Shown: in pieces, positions 1-6,431 of the stretch | Layout: the number at the start of each line of letters is the position of its first letter | Numbering within the stretch: position 1 is the stretch's first letter | NCBI GenBank assembly: GCA_963603285.1 | Contig: CAVCMG010000036.1 | Coordinates: 1 to 27,567 of the forward strand | Length of the DNA stretch: 27,567 nucleotides | Direction: 5' to 3' | Source of the DNA: UBA11957 sp963603285 | Lineage (GTDB): Bacteria; Bacillota; Clostridia; Lachnospirales; Lachnospiraceae | Notes under the pieces: model-generated | The model's input: only the letters and a program-made list of their open reading frames with translations | What the model was told of the DNA's origin: nothing | Databases searched by the model: none | Position numbers and translations under genes: made by a program

Positions 1-127
1 TTATTTGCTATGCCCTTTATTTCTTGGTTGAATTCTACTAATTTGTTTCAAACTTCCCCCTCCGCACAGCAGGCGCAGCCGCCCTGTGCCACACCCCGCT
101 CCACCCTGCCACAATACCCCAAAGTCA
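1..127. other. Unassigned flank left of the first hairpin element
   Basis: No credible gene is visible here; the open frames crossing it are continuations of the hairpin element to the right. A GC-rich hairpin lies at 64-89 (GCACAG pairing with CTGTGC, with GGCG/CGCC inside), with no T-run on either side, so I do not call it a terminator. It may belong to a gene beyond the window edge. Confidence 0.4.
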
Positions 128-410
128 GGATGCCCTGCCGGATCGGCGGTGGTCTGTCTCCCCTCTGGAAAATCCCTAAAGCGCGGGCTGACTGGTTCTA
201 AGCCAAAAGAGGCCGCGTATAAAAGGGCATCTGCCGTCTCCCAGACGGCAGATGAGGATGCCTTGAGCTGTGTTTTCATCAGAAAACACGGCGAATGCAT
301 CCGGTACCTTTTATACACGACCTCTTTTGGCTTAGAACCATCGCCCAAGCGTCGGGATTTTCCAGAGGGGAGACAGACCACCGCCGATCCGGCAGGGCAT
401 CCGTCCGTCC
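128..410 (-). repeat. Long-hairpin element 1 (family A), downstream of pgm
   Basis: This is a nested inverted repeat. The outer arms 128-176 and 354-402 are 49 bp and perfectly complementary. Inner arms 194-226 and 307-339 are 33 bp with two mismatches. Between outer and inner arms lie 17 nt on the left (177-193, TAAAGCGCGGG...) and 14 nt on the right (340-353, ATCGCCCAAGCGTC). The 80-nt core holds a perfect 12-bp hairpin (228-239 with 243-254), then GGATGC 256-261 pairing with GCATCC 297-302 around GTTTTCATCAGAAAAC (272-287). CCGTCCGTCC at 401-410 marks one end. Strand is assigned so that GGACGGACG comes first, which is the direction in which pgm, ending 25 bp away, would be read through. 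No U-run follows, so it is not an ordinary terminator. Not recognised as a known family. Confidence 0.85.
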
Positions 411-435
411 CTCACTATCTCAAATCATTTTTTCA

Positions 436-2118
436 TCAAGCAAACAACGGCTTCAAACTCTCCGCCAGCTTCTCCTTCTGTGCCTCAGCCTCAGCCAGAT
501 CCTTACCCAACGTCGTAAAATATGTCTTAATCTTCGGCTCCGTACCCGACGGCCGAACAACCACCGTAGCACCGCCCTCCAGCGTATAAATCAGCACATT
601 AGCCGCCGGAAGCCCAGTCTCCTCCGGCTTCTTATAGTCAACCGTCTTAACAACCTTATGACCACCAATCTCCGCCGGCGGATTATCCCTAAGCCCCTGC
701 ATAATACCAGCCATTTTATCCATACCCGTCAGTCCCGGGAACTCATAGCTGTCCACCTTGTTCAGATAACGGCCATACTCTGCATAAATCTCCTCCAGCC
801 TCTGCTTCAGAGAACTTCCAATACTTCTGTAATAAGCCGCCATCTCACAGATCAGCATAGATCCGATAATCGCATCCTTATCCCGCACATACGGTCCGGC
901 CAGATAACCATAGCTCTCCTCAAATCCAAAGATAAAGCGATCCACCTCTCCCGCAGCTTCCAGCTGTGCGATCTGGTCACCGATCCACTTAAATCCCGTG
1001 AGAACATTTCTCATCTCCACACCATAATGTGCTGCAACAGCATCAGCTAACGGTGTAGATACGATAGATTTCACAGCAACTGCCTTCTCCGGTAAAGTAC
1101 CCTTCTCGATACGACCTGAGCAAATATAATCCAGAAGCAGTACACCTACCTCATTACCACTGACAAGCTCATAGGAACCATCCGGGCACTTCATCGCGAT
1201 ACCCACACGGTCAGCATCCGGATCCGTAGCCAGCATCAAGTCAGCGCCTGTCTCTTTGGCAAGATTCAGTCCCAGCTCCAGCGCAGCAAAAATCTCCGGA
1301 TTCGGATAACTGCAGGTTGTAAAGTAACCATTCGGATACTCCTGCTCCGGTACGATCGTCACATCCGTGATACCGATATCCTTTAATACCTGTGTCACCG
1401 GAACCAGACCGGAACCATTCAGCGGACTGTAAACCAGCTTCAGTCCTGCGCTCTTGCAGAGACCCGGACGTACCTGACGGGATTCGATCGCATCATACAG
1501 CGCACGCTTACAGTCGTCACCGACAAAACGGATCAGCCCCTGCTCCACACCCTCTGCAAAGGAAATATATTTTGCACCGGTCAGTACATCAGTCTTCTGG
1601 ATCTCCTCGTATACGATCGCTGCCGCATCGTCTGTCATCTGACAGCCATCCGGACCATAAGCCTTATAACCATTGTACTTGGCCGGGTTGTGGGAAGCAG
1701 TTACCATGACACCGGCATTGCAGTTATAATAACGGGTTGCAAAGGATAATGCCGGAACCGGCATCAGAGCGTCATAAATACGGACATGGATACCATTGGC
1801 AGCCAGTACACCTGCAGCTGTCTTGGCAAAAACATCACTCTTTAAACGGCTGTCATAGCTGATGGCTACGGTCTGTGTACCGCCCTGGGTCTTTACCCAG
1901 TTGGCAAGGCCCTGTGTAGCCTGTCTGACAACATAAATATTCATACGGTTGGTACCTGCGCCAAGCACGCCGCGAAGTCCTGCTGTACCGAATTTCAGTG
2001 CAACAGCGAAACGGTCTTTGATTTCCTCGTCATTACCGGCGATCCTTGTCAGCTCCGGATTCAGATCGGCATCTTCCAGATCTGCGGCTGACCAGCGTTT
2101 GTATTCTTCCTGATACAT
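436..2118 (-). CDS. pgm: Phosphoglucomutase/phosphomannomutase
   Basis: Cytosolic alpha-D-phosphohexomutase, 560 aa, interconverting hexose 1- and 6-phosphates through a phosphoserine enzyme, which links glycolysis to glycogen and cell-wall precursors. All four family signatures are present: the phosphoserine loop TASHNP at 140-145 (Ser142), metal-binding DPDADR at 299-304, sugar-binding GFEESYGY at 398-405 and phosphate-binding RPSGTEPKIK at 522-531. The length fits the Firmicute long-form enzymes. The start at 2118 is preferred over an in-frame ATG at 2169 because GGAG sits at the right distance and the family alignment begins here. It is transcribed alone from a strong promoter about 100 nt upstream, divergent from relQ, and is followed by hairpin element 1. 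Whether glucose or mannose phosphate is preferred cannot be told from sequence; the symbol is by family. Confidence 0.93.
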   Translation of the reverse strand: MYQEEYKRWSAADLEDADLNPELTRIAGNDEEIKDRFAVALKFGTAGLRGVLGAGTNRMNIYVVRQATQGLANWVKTQGGTQTVAISYDSRLKSDVFAKTAAGVLAANGIHVRIYDALMPVPALSFATRYYNCNAGVMVTASHNPAKYNGYKAYGPDGCQMTDDAAAIVYEEIQKTDVLTGAKYISFAEGVEQGLIRFVGDDCKRALYDAIESRQVRPGLCKSAGLKLVYSPLNGSGLVPVTQVLKDIGITDVTIVPEQEYPNGYFTTCSYPNPEIFAALELGLNLAKETGADLMLATDPDADRVGIAMKCPDGSYELVSGNEVGVLLLDYICSGRIEKGTLPEKAVAVKSIVSTPLADAVAAHYGVEMRNVLTGFKWIGDQIAQLEAAGEVDRFIFGFEESYGYLAGPYVRDKDAIIGSMLICEMAAYYRSIGSSLKQRLEEIYAEYGRYLNKVDSYEFPGLTGMDKMAGIMQGLRDNPPAEIGGHKVVKTVDYKKPEETGLPAANVLIYTLEGGATVVVRPSGTEPKIKTYFTTLGKDLAEAEAQKEKLAESLKPLFA

Positions 2119-2225
2119 GTTTACCACTCCTATCTCATTTTTCCATCTTAATTTGTGCAACTTCACCACAAAAAAAGGGCTTTCAGACCTTTTTTCATAT
2201 GCATGGCAACAAAAAACACATCTAT

Positions 2226-2254
2226 ACTATACCTGTTTTTTTAGGCTCTGTCAA
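2226..2254 (-). promoter_or_regulatory. Sigma-A promoter of pgm
   Basis: On the minus strand TTGACA (2249-2254) is followed after 17 bp by TATAGT (2226-2231). Transcription would begin near 2219, giving a leader of about 100 nt. The leader contains an A-rich/U-rich weak hairpin (AAAAAAGG ... CCCTTTTTT, about 2169-2194) whose role is unclear. Confidence 0.75.
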
Positions 2255-2317
2255 CGAAAGTCACCTGTTTATTTCCGACAAAATCCACCGTCTTTTTTCA
2301 TAATTTCCGCTCTTTTT

Positions 2318-2346
2318 TTGACCTGTTTCGTTATGTTTGTTATAAT
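2318..2346 (+). promoter_or_regulatory. Sigma-A promoter of relQ-like gene
   Basis: TTGACC (2318-2323), a 17-bp spacer and a perfect TATAAT (2341-2346), giving a start near 2353. The ribosome binding site AAAGGAGAT (2365-2373) lies about 10 nt before the ATG at 2383, so the leader is only about 30 nt. Confidence 0.8.
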
Positions 2347-2382
2347 AAAAAAAGTATGTTTACCAAAGGAGATTTGTACATC

Positions 2383-3150
2383 ATGGAATCTACAGAATCA
2401 CTGGAGCGTCAGCTGGCGCTTCTGAACAGTAAGCCGATCAAGGACCGTCTTTTATCGGACGAGATGTTTGATTTTATCAGTGCCAATATGCTGCCTTTAA
2501 AGACGCTCACAGCGTATTATCAGTGTGCGATCATGGAGGTGGAGACGAAGTTCAAGGTATTAAACGAGCAGTTTTCGCTGCAGTATGACCGTAATCCGAT
2601 CGAATCGATCAAAACACGGCTGAAATCGATGGAGGGCATCTTAAAGAAGCTGCGCAAGAAGGATCTGCCGATTTCTCTGCGCTCGATCGAGCAGGAGATC
2701 CGGGATATCGCGGGTATCCGGGTGATCTGTTCTTTTGAGAAGGATATCTATCTGCTGGCAGACTGTCTGCTGGAGCAGGATGATATTACGCTGATTGAAA
2801 GGAAGGATTACATCAAAAATCCGAAGGAAAGTGGCTACCGGAGTCTGCATCTGATCGTGGAGGTACCGATTTTTCTGGCGAATGAGAAACGGCCGATGAA
2901 GGTGGAGGTACAGCTACGGACGATTGCCATGGATATGTGGGCGAGTCTGGAGCACAAGCTGCGGTATAAGAAGAATATTCCGGCGGATGTGGCTGATGGA
3001 TTATCGGCGGAGCTGAAGGAGTGTGCGGAGACGATCGCGGCGATTGATAAAAGGATGAATGAGATTCATCTGCATATGGACGAGGTGATGGCGGAGCAGG
3101 AAAGGAAGAAGGCGCGGAGATGGCCGTTGTTGCCGGGGTTGGAATTGTAG
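2383..3150 (+). CDS. relQ: Small alarmone synthetase (RelQ/YjbM type GTP pyrophosphokinase)
   Basis: 255-aa single-domain RelA/SpoT synthetase that moves pyrophosphate from ATP to GTP or GDP to make (p)ppGpp. The core runs from about residue 45 to 200 with RDIAGIRVICSF at 107-118, NPKESGYRSLHLIVEVPIF at 146-164 (substrate-binding Tyr and His) and VEVQLRTIAMDMWASLEHKL at 174-193, whose Glu is the catalytic metal ligand in this family. No HD hydrolase domain and no TGS/ACT domains are present, so it can synthesise but not degrade the alarmone. The C-terminal helix (about 205-245) is charged and could carry the tetramer-forming segment seen in RelQ; that is inference. The start at 2383 is chosen over 2356 because AAAGGAGAT precedes it. 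It is monocistronic and followed after 10 bp by hairpin element 2. RelQ versus RelP assignment is by similarity of motifs only. Confidence 0.88.
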   Translation: MESTESLERQLALLNSKPIKDRLLSDEMFDFISANMLPLKTLTAYYQCAIMEVETKFKVLNEQFSLQYDRNPIESIKTRLKSMEGILKKLRKKDLPISLRSIEQEIRDIAGIRVICSFEKDIYLLADCLLEQDDITLIERKDYIKNPKESGYRSLHLIVEVPIFLANEKRPMKVEVQLRTIAMDMWASLEHKLRYKKNIPADVADGLSAELKECAETIAAIDKRMNEIHLHMDEVMAEQERKKARRWPLLPGLEL

Positions 3151-3160
3151 AGGTTTGGAA

Positions 3161-3448
3161 GACGGACGAAAATCCCAGGTGTCTCCAACCGCCGTCCGTT
3201 CCCCTCTCCCACAGGTTCCGACGCTCGGGGGATGGTTCTAGGCGTGCAGACAGCCAGCCGACAGGGGATCAGTCGCATTCGCGGCGTTTTCTGATGAAAA
3301 CGTCGCTCAAGGCGACTTCAGATGTTGCCTTGGAAGGCAACATCTGCCCCTGACGACTGACTGTCTGCACGCCAAGAACCAGTCACCCCTCGCTTTAGGA
3401 ACCTGTGGGAGAGGGGAACGGACGGCGGCCGGAGGCGCCTGGGATTTT
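3161..3448 (+). repeat. Long-hairpin element 2 (family A), downstream of relQ
   Basis: Same architecture as elements 1 and 3 but in the opposite orientation on the window. GACGGACG at 3161-3168 comes first. Outer arms 3169-3219 and 3398-3448 are 51 bp with four mismatches, and inner arms 3234-3267 and 3347-3380 are 34 bp with four mismatches. The junction segments are 14 nt (3220-3233) and 17 nt (3381-3397). The core has GTTTTCTGATGAAAAC (3286-3301), enclosed by GTCGC (3272-3276) pairing with GCGAC (3312-3316), and a hairpin of 12-13 bp at 3319-3346. Arm sequences are unrelated to those of elements 1 and 3, yet every segment length matches within 1-2 nt. It lies between two converging genes, 10 bp after the relQ stop. 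Confidence 0.85.
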
Positions 3449-3468
3449 CTGATATTGAAGATAATAGG

Positions 3469-3726
3469 TCAGGCATCGAAATCGGCTTCGTAGATGCCCT
3501 CGGGGGTGCGCATGGTGAGGAGGCCGAGGTTGAACTGGTCGTCGAGGATGGTGATGTGGTATTCGAAGATGACGTCGGTGTCGAATTTGGATAAGAGGAC
3601 GTAGGCGCCGTTTTCTTTGCCATCGATCTGGTCGCAGATGTCGTTGTAGACGTCACTGCCGTTTATGGGGCGGGGATAGCCGCTGGCTTTGATTTTCTGT
3701 TCTATGAGAGCGTATAATTCTTCCAT
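3469..3726 (-). CDS. Small acidic hypothetical protein
   Basis: 85-aa protein without a signal peptide or membrane segment, acidic, with predicted alternating helix and strand (residues 1-35 helical, 38-75 strand-rich). I do not recognise a family. It is judged real because AGGAGA lies just upstream of the ATG, a good promoter (TTGAAC-17-TATACT) sits 54 bp upstream, the frame is the only sensible one and it occupies an otherwise gene-free gap. It ends 20 bp from hairpin element 2, which faces it. No function is proposed. Confidence 0.65.
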   Translation of the reverse strand: MEELYALIEQKIKASGYPRPINGSDVYNDICDQIDGKENGAYVLLSKFDTDVIFEYHITILDDQFNLGLLTMRTPEGIYEADFDA

Positions 3727-3779
3727 TTCAGTGTCTCCTGTTTGTGATATTTTCCAGTCGTATGACCAGTGTTTTTCTC

Positions 3780-3808
3780 AGTATAAGGTATTTTGGTGGC
3801 TGGTTCAA
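3780..3808 (-). promoter_or_regulatory. Sigma-A promoter of the small acidic gene
   Basis: Minus strand TTGAAC (3803-3808), 17-bp spacer, TATACT (3780-3785). Transcription would start near 3773, so hairpin element 3 (3821-4105) lies just upstream of the -35 box and outside this transcript. Confidence 0.7.
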
Positions 3809-3820
3809 CAGCAGATTTCA

Positions 3821-4105
3821 GGATGACGCTGCGGAAGGCTCTGCCCTTGCTCCGGGCTGCGGGGATTCCCTAAAGCGCGGGCGTAATGGTTCTTGGCAAA
3901 AATAGACTGTGGAGAAAAGGGCAGCTGACGCTGACAGGGCGGCAGCTGAGGATGCCTTGAGCTGTGTTTTCATCAGAAAACACGGCGAATGCATCCGATA
4001 CCTTTTATCCACAGTCTATTTTTGCCTAGAACCATCGCCCAAGCGTCGGGAATCCCCGCAGCCCGGAGCAAGGGCAGAGCCTGCCACAGTGTCATCCGTC
4101 CGTCC
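3821..4105 (-). repeat. Long-hairpin element 3 (family A), between two divergent promoters
   Basis: Outer arms 3821-3870 and 4048-4097 are 50 bp with three mismatches. Inner arms 3888-3920 and 4001-4033 are 33 bp with two mismatches. Junction segments are 17 nt (3871-3887) and 14 nt (4034-4047, identical to the 14 nt of element 1). The 80-nt core shares a 51-nt identical block with element 1, including GGATGC (3950-3955), GTTTTCATCAGAAAAC (3966-3981) and GCATCC (3991-3996). The variable hairpin is 3922-3931 with 3939-3948. CCGTCCGTCC is at 4096-4105. Unlike the other copies it follows no gene: it sits between the -35 boxes of the small acidic gene and of thioredoxin. Confidence 0.85.
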
Positions 4106-4109
4106 CCCC

Positions 4110-4138
4110 TTGACAACTTTCAAAAAATTGTATACATT
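4110..4138 (+). promoter_or_regulatory. Probable promoter of thioredoxin gene
   Basis: TTGACA at 4110-4115 begins five bases after hairpin element 3. The -10 box is either TATACA (4131-4136, 15-bp spacer) or TACATT (4133-4138, 17-bp spacer). AAGGAGG at 4176-4182 is the ribosome binding site for the ATG at 4191. Confidence 0.65.
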
Positions 4139-4190
4139 CTACCTAGAAACTTATTCATAGCTTTTACTGTTATCCAAGGAGGAATGACTT

Positions 4191-4499
4191 ATGATAAAAG
4201 AAATCAAAGACAACGACATGTCCGCTGTAGAATCCAGCAAACTCGCCCTCGTCGACTTCAACGCTGCCTGGTGCGGCCCCTGCAAAATGCTCGCCCCCAT
4301 CATCGAAGAACTCGCCGAAGAACGCACCGACATCGAATTTTTCAGTCTCGACGTCGACGCCAACCCGGTTGTTTCCGTTACAGCCAAAATCCACAGCGTA
4401 CCAACCCTGATGCTGTTTAAAGACGGCAAAATGATCGACAAATCCATCGGCTACTCTTCCAAAGAAGAACTCACCGACTGGCTGAACGAAAAATGCTAA
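4191..4499 (+). CDS. trxA: Thioredoxin
   Basis: 102-aa cytosolic disulfide reductase with one thioredoxin fold. The redox motif WCGPC is at 27-31 and the cis-proline is Pro71 in SVPTL, both as in canonical thioredoxin. The protein ends in Lys-Cys, so there is a third cysteine at the extreme C terminus that typical thioredoxins lack. The start is fixed by AAGGAGG eight bases upstream. It is transcribed alone; no thioredoxin reductase is in the window. Hairpin element 4 begins 20 bp after the stop. The symbol is by family, since Clostridia often have several paralogues. Confidence 0.93.
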   Translation: MIKEIKDNDMSAVESSKLALVDFNAAWCGPCKMLAPIIEELAEERTDIEFFSLDVDANPVVSVTAKIHSVPTLMLFKDGKMIDKSIGYSSKEELTDWLNEKC

Positions 4500-4519
4500 T
4501 GCCACATGCAAAATAATCT

Positions 4520-4627
4520 GCCAGACGGACGAAAGAAGGGGCAGGATATGTTCACTCTGAAAACGAAAAGCGTTTTTGATCGTTTTCAGAGTGAACATAT
4601 CCTGTCCCTTCTTTCTGTTAGTCCGGC
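4520..4627 (+). repeat. Long-hairpin element 4 (short, coreless form), downstream of trxA
   Basis: Arms of 47 bp (4520-4566) and 48 bp (4580-4627) pair closely around a loop of only 13 nt (4567-4579), which includes AAAGCG. GACGGACG at 4524-4531 lies inside the first arm, 24 bp after the trxA stop. It shares the end motif, position and arm length with the other elements but lacks their core, so membership is less certain. It may also terminate trxA and, from the other side, pyrD: T-rich DNA follows on the plus strand. Confidence 0.7.
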
Positions 4628-4645
4628 AAACTTATTTTATGTTTT

Positions 4646-5551
4646 TTATTTCACCACACCAATCAGTTCTGTAATCTTCTCCACGTGATGCCGCTCCATA
4701 TAGGAAACGATGCCCTCTGCAATCTCCTTTGTCGCATACGGATTAAAGAAATTCGCCGTTCCCACAGACACCGCCGTTGCTCCGGCCAGAATAAACTCGA
4801 TCGCATCCTCCGCTGTCGCAATACCACCCATACCGATGATCGGGATCTGCACCGCCTGCGCCACCTGATATACCATACGCACAGCCACTGGCTTCACCGC
4901 CGGACCCGACATACCGCCGGTCTTATTGGCCAGCGCGAAGGTCTGGCGCTCGATATCGATTTTCATACCGGTCAGCGTATTGATCAGAGATACCGCATCC
5001 GCGCCGCCGGCCTCTGCCGCCTTTGCCATCACCGTGATATCCGTTACATTCGGACTCAGCTTCATGACAACCGGCTGCTTTGCCACAGACTTCACAGCCT
5101 TTGTGATCGCCTCAACGGCCTTCGGATCCTGACCGAAGGCAATACCGCCCTCCTTAACATTCGGGCAGGAAATATTGATCTCCAGAAGATCCACCGGCTC
5201 ATCTGCCAGACGCTCCACAACCCGCAGATACTCTTCCGTGGAATGGCCGCAGACATTGACCATGATCTTTGTATCGTACTGTTTCAAAAACGGGATATCA
5301 CGGCTGCAGAATACATCAATTCCCGGATTCTGCAGACCGATCGCATTTAACATACCGCCTGTTGTCTCTGCTACACGGGGCGTCGGATTTCCCGGCCACG
5401 GCACATCGGCCACCCCCTTAGTCACCACGCCCCCCAGCAGGGAAAGATCGACAAACTCACTGTATTCCATACCGGAACCAAACGTACCCGACGCTGTCAT
5501 GACCGGATTTTTCAGCTCCACACCAGCAATATTTACTCTTGTATCTGTCAC
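4646..5551 (-). CDS. pyrD: Dihydroorotate dehydrogenase B (NAD+), catalytic subunit
   Basis: 301-aa FMN enzyme oxidising dihydroorotate to orotate, fourth step of UMP synthesis. It is a class 1B type working as a complex with PyrK, which passes the electrons to NAD+. The N-terminal NPVMTASGTFG, central INISCPNVKEGG (residues about 126-137, with the catalytic Cys of class 1 enzymes), PVVMKLSPN and the C-terminal GMGGI and AGATAVSVGTA phosphate-loop segments are all in place on a TIM barrel. The start is GTG at 5551, with GGAGG upstream; GTGA overlaps the pyrK stop by 4 bp, suggesting translational coupling. It is the last gene of the pyr operon and faces trxA across hairpin element 4. Confidence 0.95.
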   Translation of the reverse strand: MTDTRVNIAGVELKNPVMTASGTFGSGMEYSEFVDLSLLGGVVTKGVADVPWPGNPTPRVAETTGGMLNAIGLQNPGIDVFCSRDIPFLKQYDTKIMVNVCGHSTEEYLRVVERLADEPVDLLEINISCPNVKEGGIAFGQDPKAVEAITKAVKSVAKQPVVMKLSPNVTDITVMAKAAEAGGADAVSLINTLTGMKIDIERQTFALANKTGGMSGPAVKPVAVRMVYQVAQAVQIPIIGMGGIATAEDAIEFILAGATAVSVGTANFFNPYATKEIAEGIVSYMERHHVEKITELIGVVK

Positions 5552-6318
5552 AGTTCCACCTCCGTACTTAAAAAGACCGGTCCGTCCTTGCAGACACGTT
5601 TATTGTGCACTTTGGAATGGTCATCCACCTCTGTAGACTGGCAGACACAGCCCAAACAGGCGCCAACGCCACAGGCCATCCGCTCCTCCATGGACACATA
5701 GCAGGGAATATCCTGCTCCAGCGCATAAGCCTTTAACGCACGCAGCATCGGCTTCGGACCGCAGGCAAAGATCATATCCGCCTTCAGATCCTTTTCACGG
5801 ATCGCATCCAATACATTGCCCTTTGTACCGCAGCTGCCATCCTCAGTAGCGATCACCAGCTTACCGGCAGCTTCCATCTCATCGGTCAGGAAAAGCTCAT
5901 CGCGGTAGCCCATGACAAGCACCGGATCCCCAATCAGCTGTTTGGCTGTTTCAAGCATCGGCGGAACACCGATACCACCACCCACGAGAAAAACTCTCTT
6001 GTGTTCAGCCACATCCATCGGAAAGCCATTCCCCAGCGGGCCCAGGACATCCACTGTATCTCCCGTCTGCAAAGCGGCAAACATCTCTGTACCTTTACCA
6101 ACAACACGGTATACCAGACGCAGCCGGCCCTTTTCAGCATCGATCTCGCAGAGGCTGATCGGCCTTGGCAGAAGGTGTGCGCCATCGTTACAATATACCG
6201 AAACAAACTGTCCCGGCTTCGCCTGTGCGGCGATCTCCTTTGTCTGCAGCCACAGACTGTAAATATCCTTTGCGATACATTCCTGGCTGATGACTGTACA
6301 TGTTTCTTTTACTTTCAT
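5548..6318 (-). CDS. pyrK: Dihydroorotate dehydrogenase B, electron transfer subunit
   Basis: 256-aa flavin and iron-sulfur subunit that takes electrons from PyrD and reduces NAD+. In order: FAD-binding barrel with RPISL at 52-56, NAD-binding fold with GGGIGVPPM at 113-121, and a C-terminal [2Fe-2S] site with Cys216, Cys221, Cys224 and Cys243 (an extra Cys226 is nearby). The start at 6318 is preferred over an upstream ATG at 6357 because AAGGAG lies just ahead of it and the family begins with this segment. The 113-bp gap to pyrF contains a weak hairpin (AGGAGC ... GCTCCT followed by TTTCC on the minus strand) that could modulate read-through; this is only suggestive. Confidence 0.95.
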   Translation of the reverse strand: MKVKETCTVISQECIAKDIYSLWLQTKEIAAQAKPGQFVSVYCNDGAHLLPRPISLCEIDAEKGRLRLVYRVVGKGTEMFAALQTGDTVDVLGPLGNGFPMDVAEHKRVFLVGGGIGVPPMLETAKQLIGDPVLVMGYRDELFLTDEMEAAGKLVIATEDGSCGTKGNVLDAIREKDLKADMIFACGPKPMLRALKAYALEQDIPCYVSMEERMACGVGACLGCVCQSTEVDDHSKVHNKRVCKDGPVFLSTEVEL

Positions 6319-6431
6319 CCGTAAACTCCTTATATTCTGGCAGCCATCCGTAAACATCCGGCAACTGCCCGCGCAGGAAAAGGAGCTGCTTGCTGCGGCT
6401 CCTCCCCTGTTATTCGAGAAAATATCTCCTG

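Noticed and set aside
200..300. Conserved small reading frame across family A cores (peptides containing FLMKT and LKA in elements 1, 2 and 3)
   Set aside because: The shared peptide follows from the conserved core. Differences between copies preserve base pairing, not codons, and no ribosome binding site precedes the frames.
128..410. Ordinary intrinsic terminator
   Set aside because: The stem is far longer than needed and neither end is followed by a U-run; the same holds for elements 2, 3, 5 and 6.
295..1050. Long open frames opposite pgm, pyrD, htpG, cysS and the GGDEF/EAL gene
   Set aside because: They are antisense shadows with Arg/His/Leu-rich composition, no ribosome binding sites and full overlap with motif-bearing genes.
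3286..3301. CTGATGA in the family A core as a hammerhead ribozyme or C/D-box signal
   Set aside because: A hammerhead needs stem II and GAAA plus a cleavage site in fixed places. Here the bases are simply the loop and one side of the GTTTTC/GAAAAC hairpin, and no D box with flanking stem fits.
128..4105. Retron or other reverse-transcriptase-linked RNA
   Set aside because: No reverse transcriptase gene is in the window, and the architecture does not match msr-msd.
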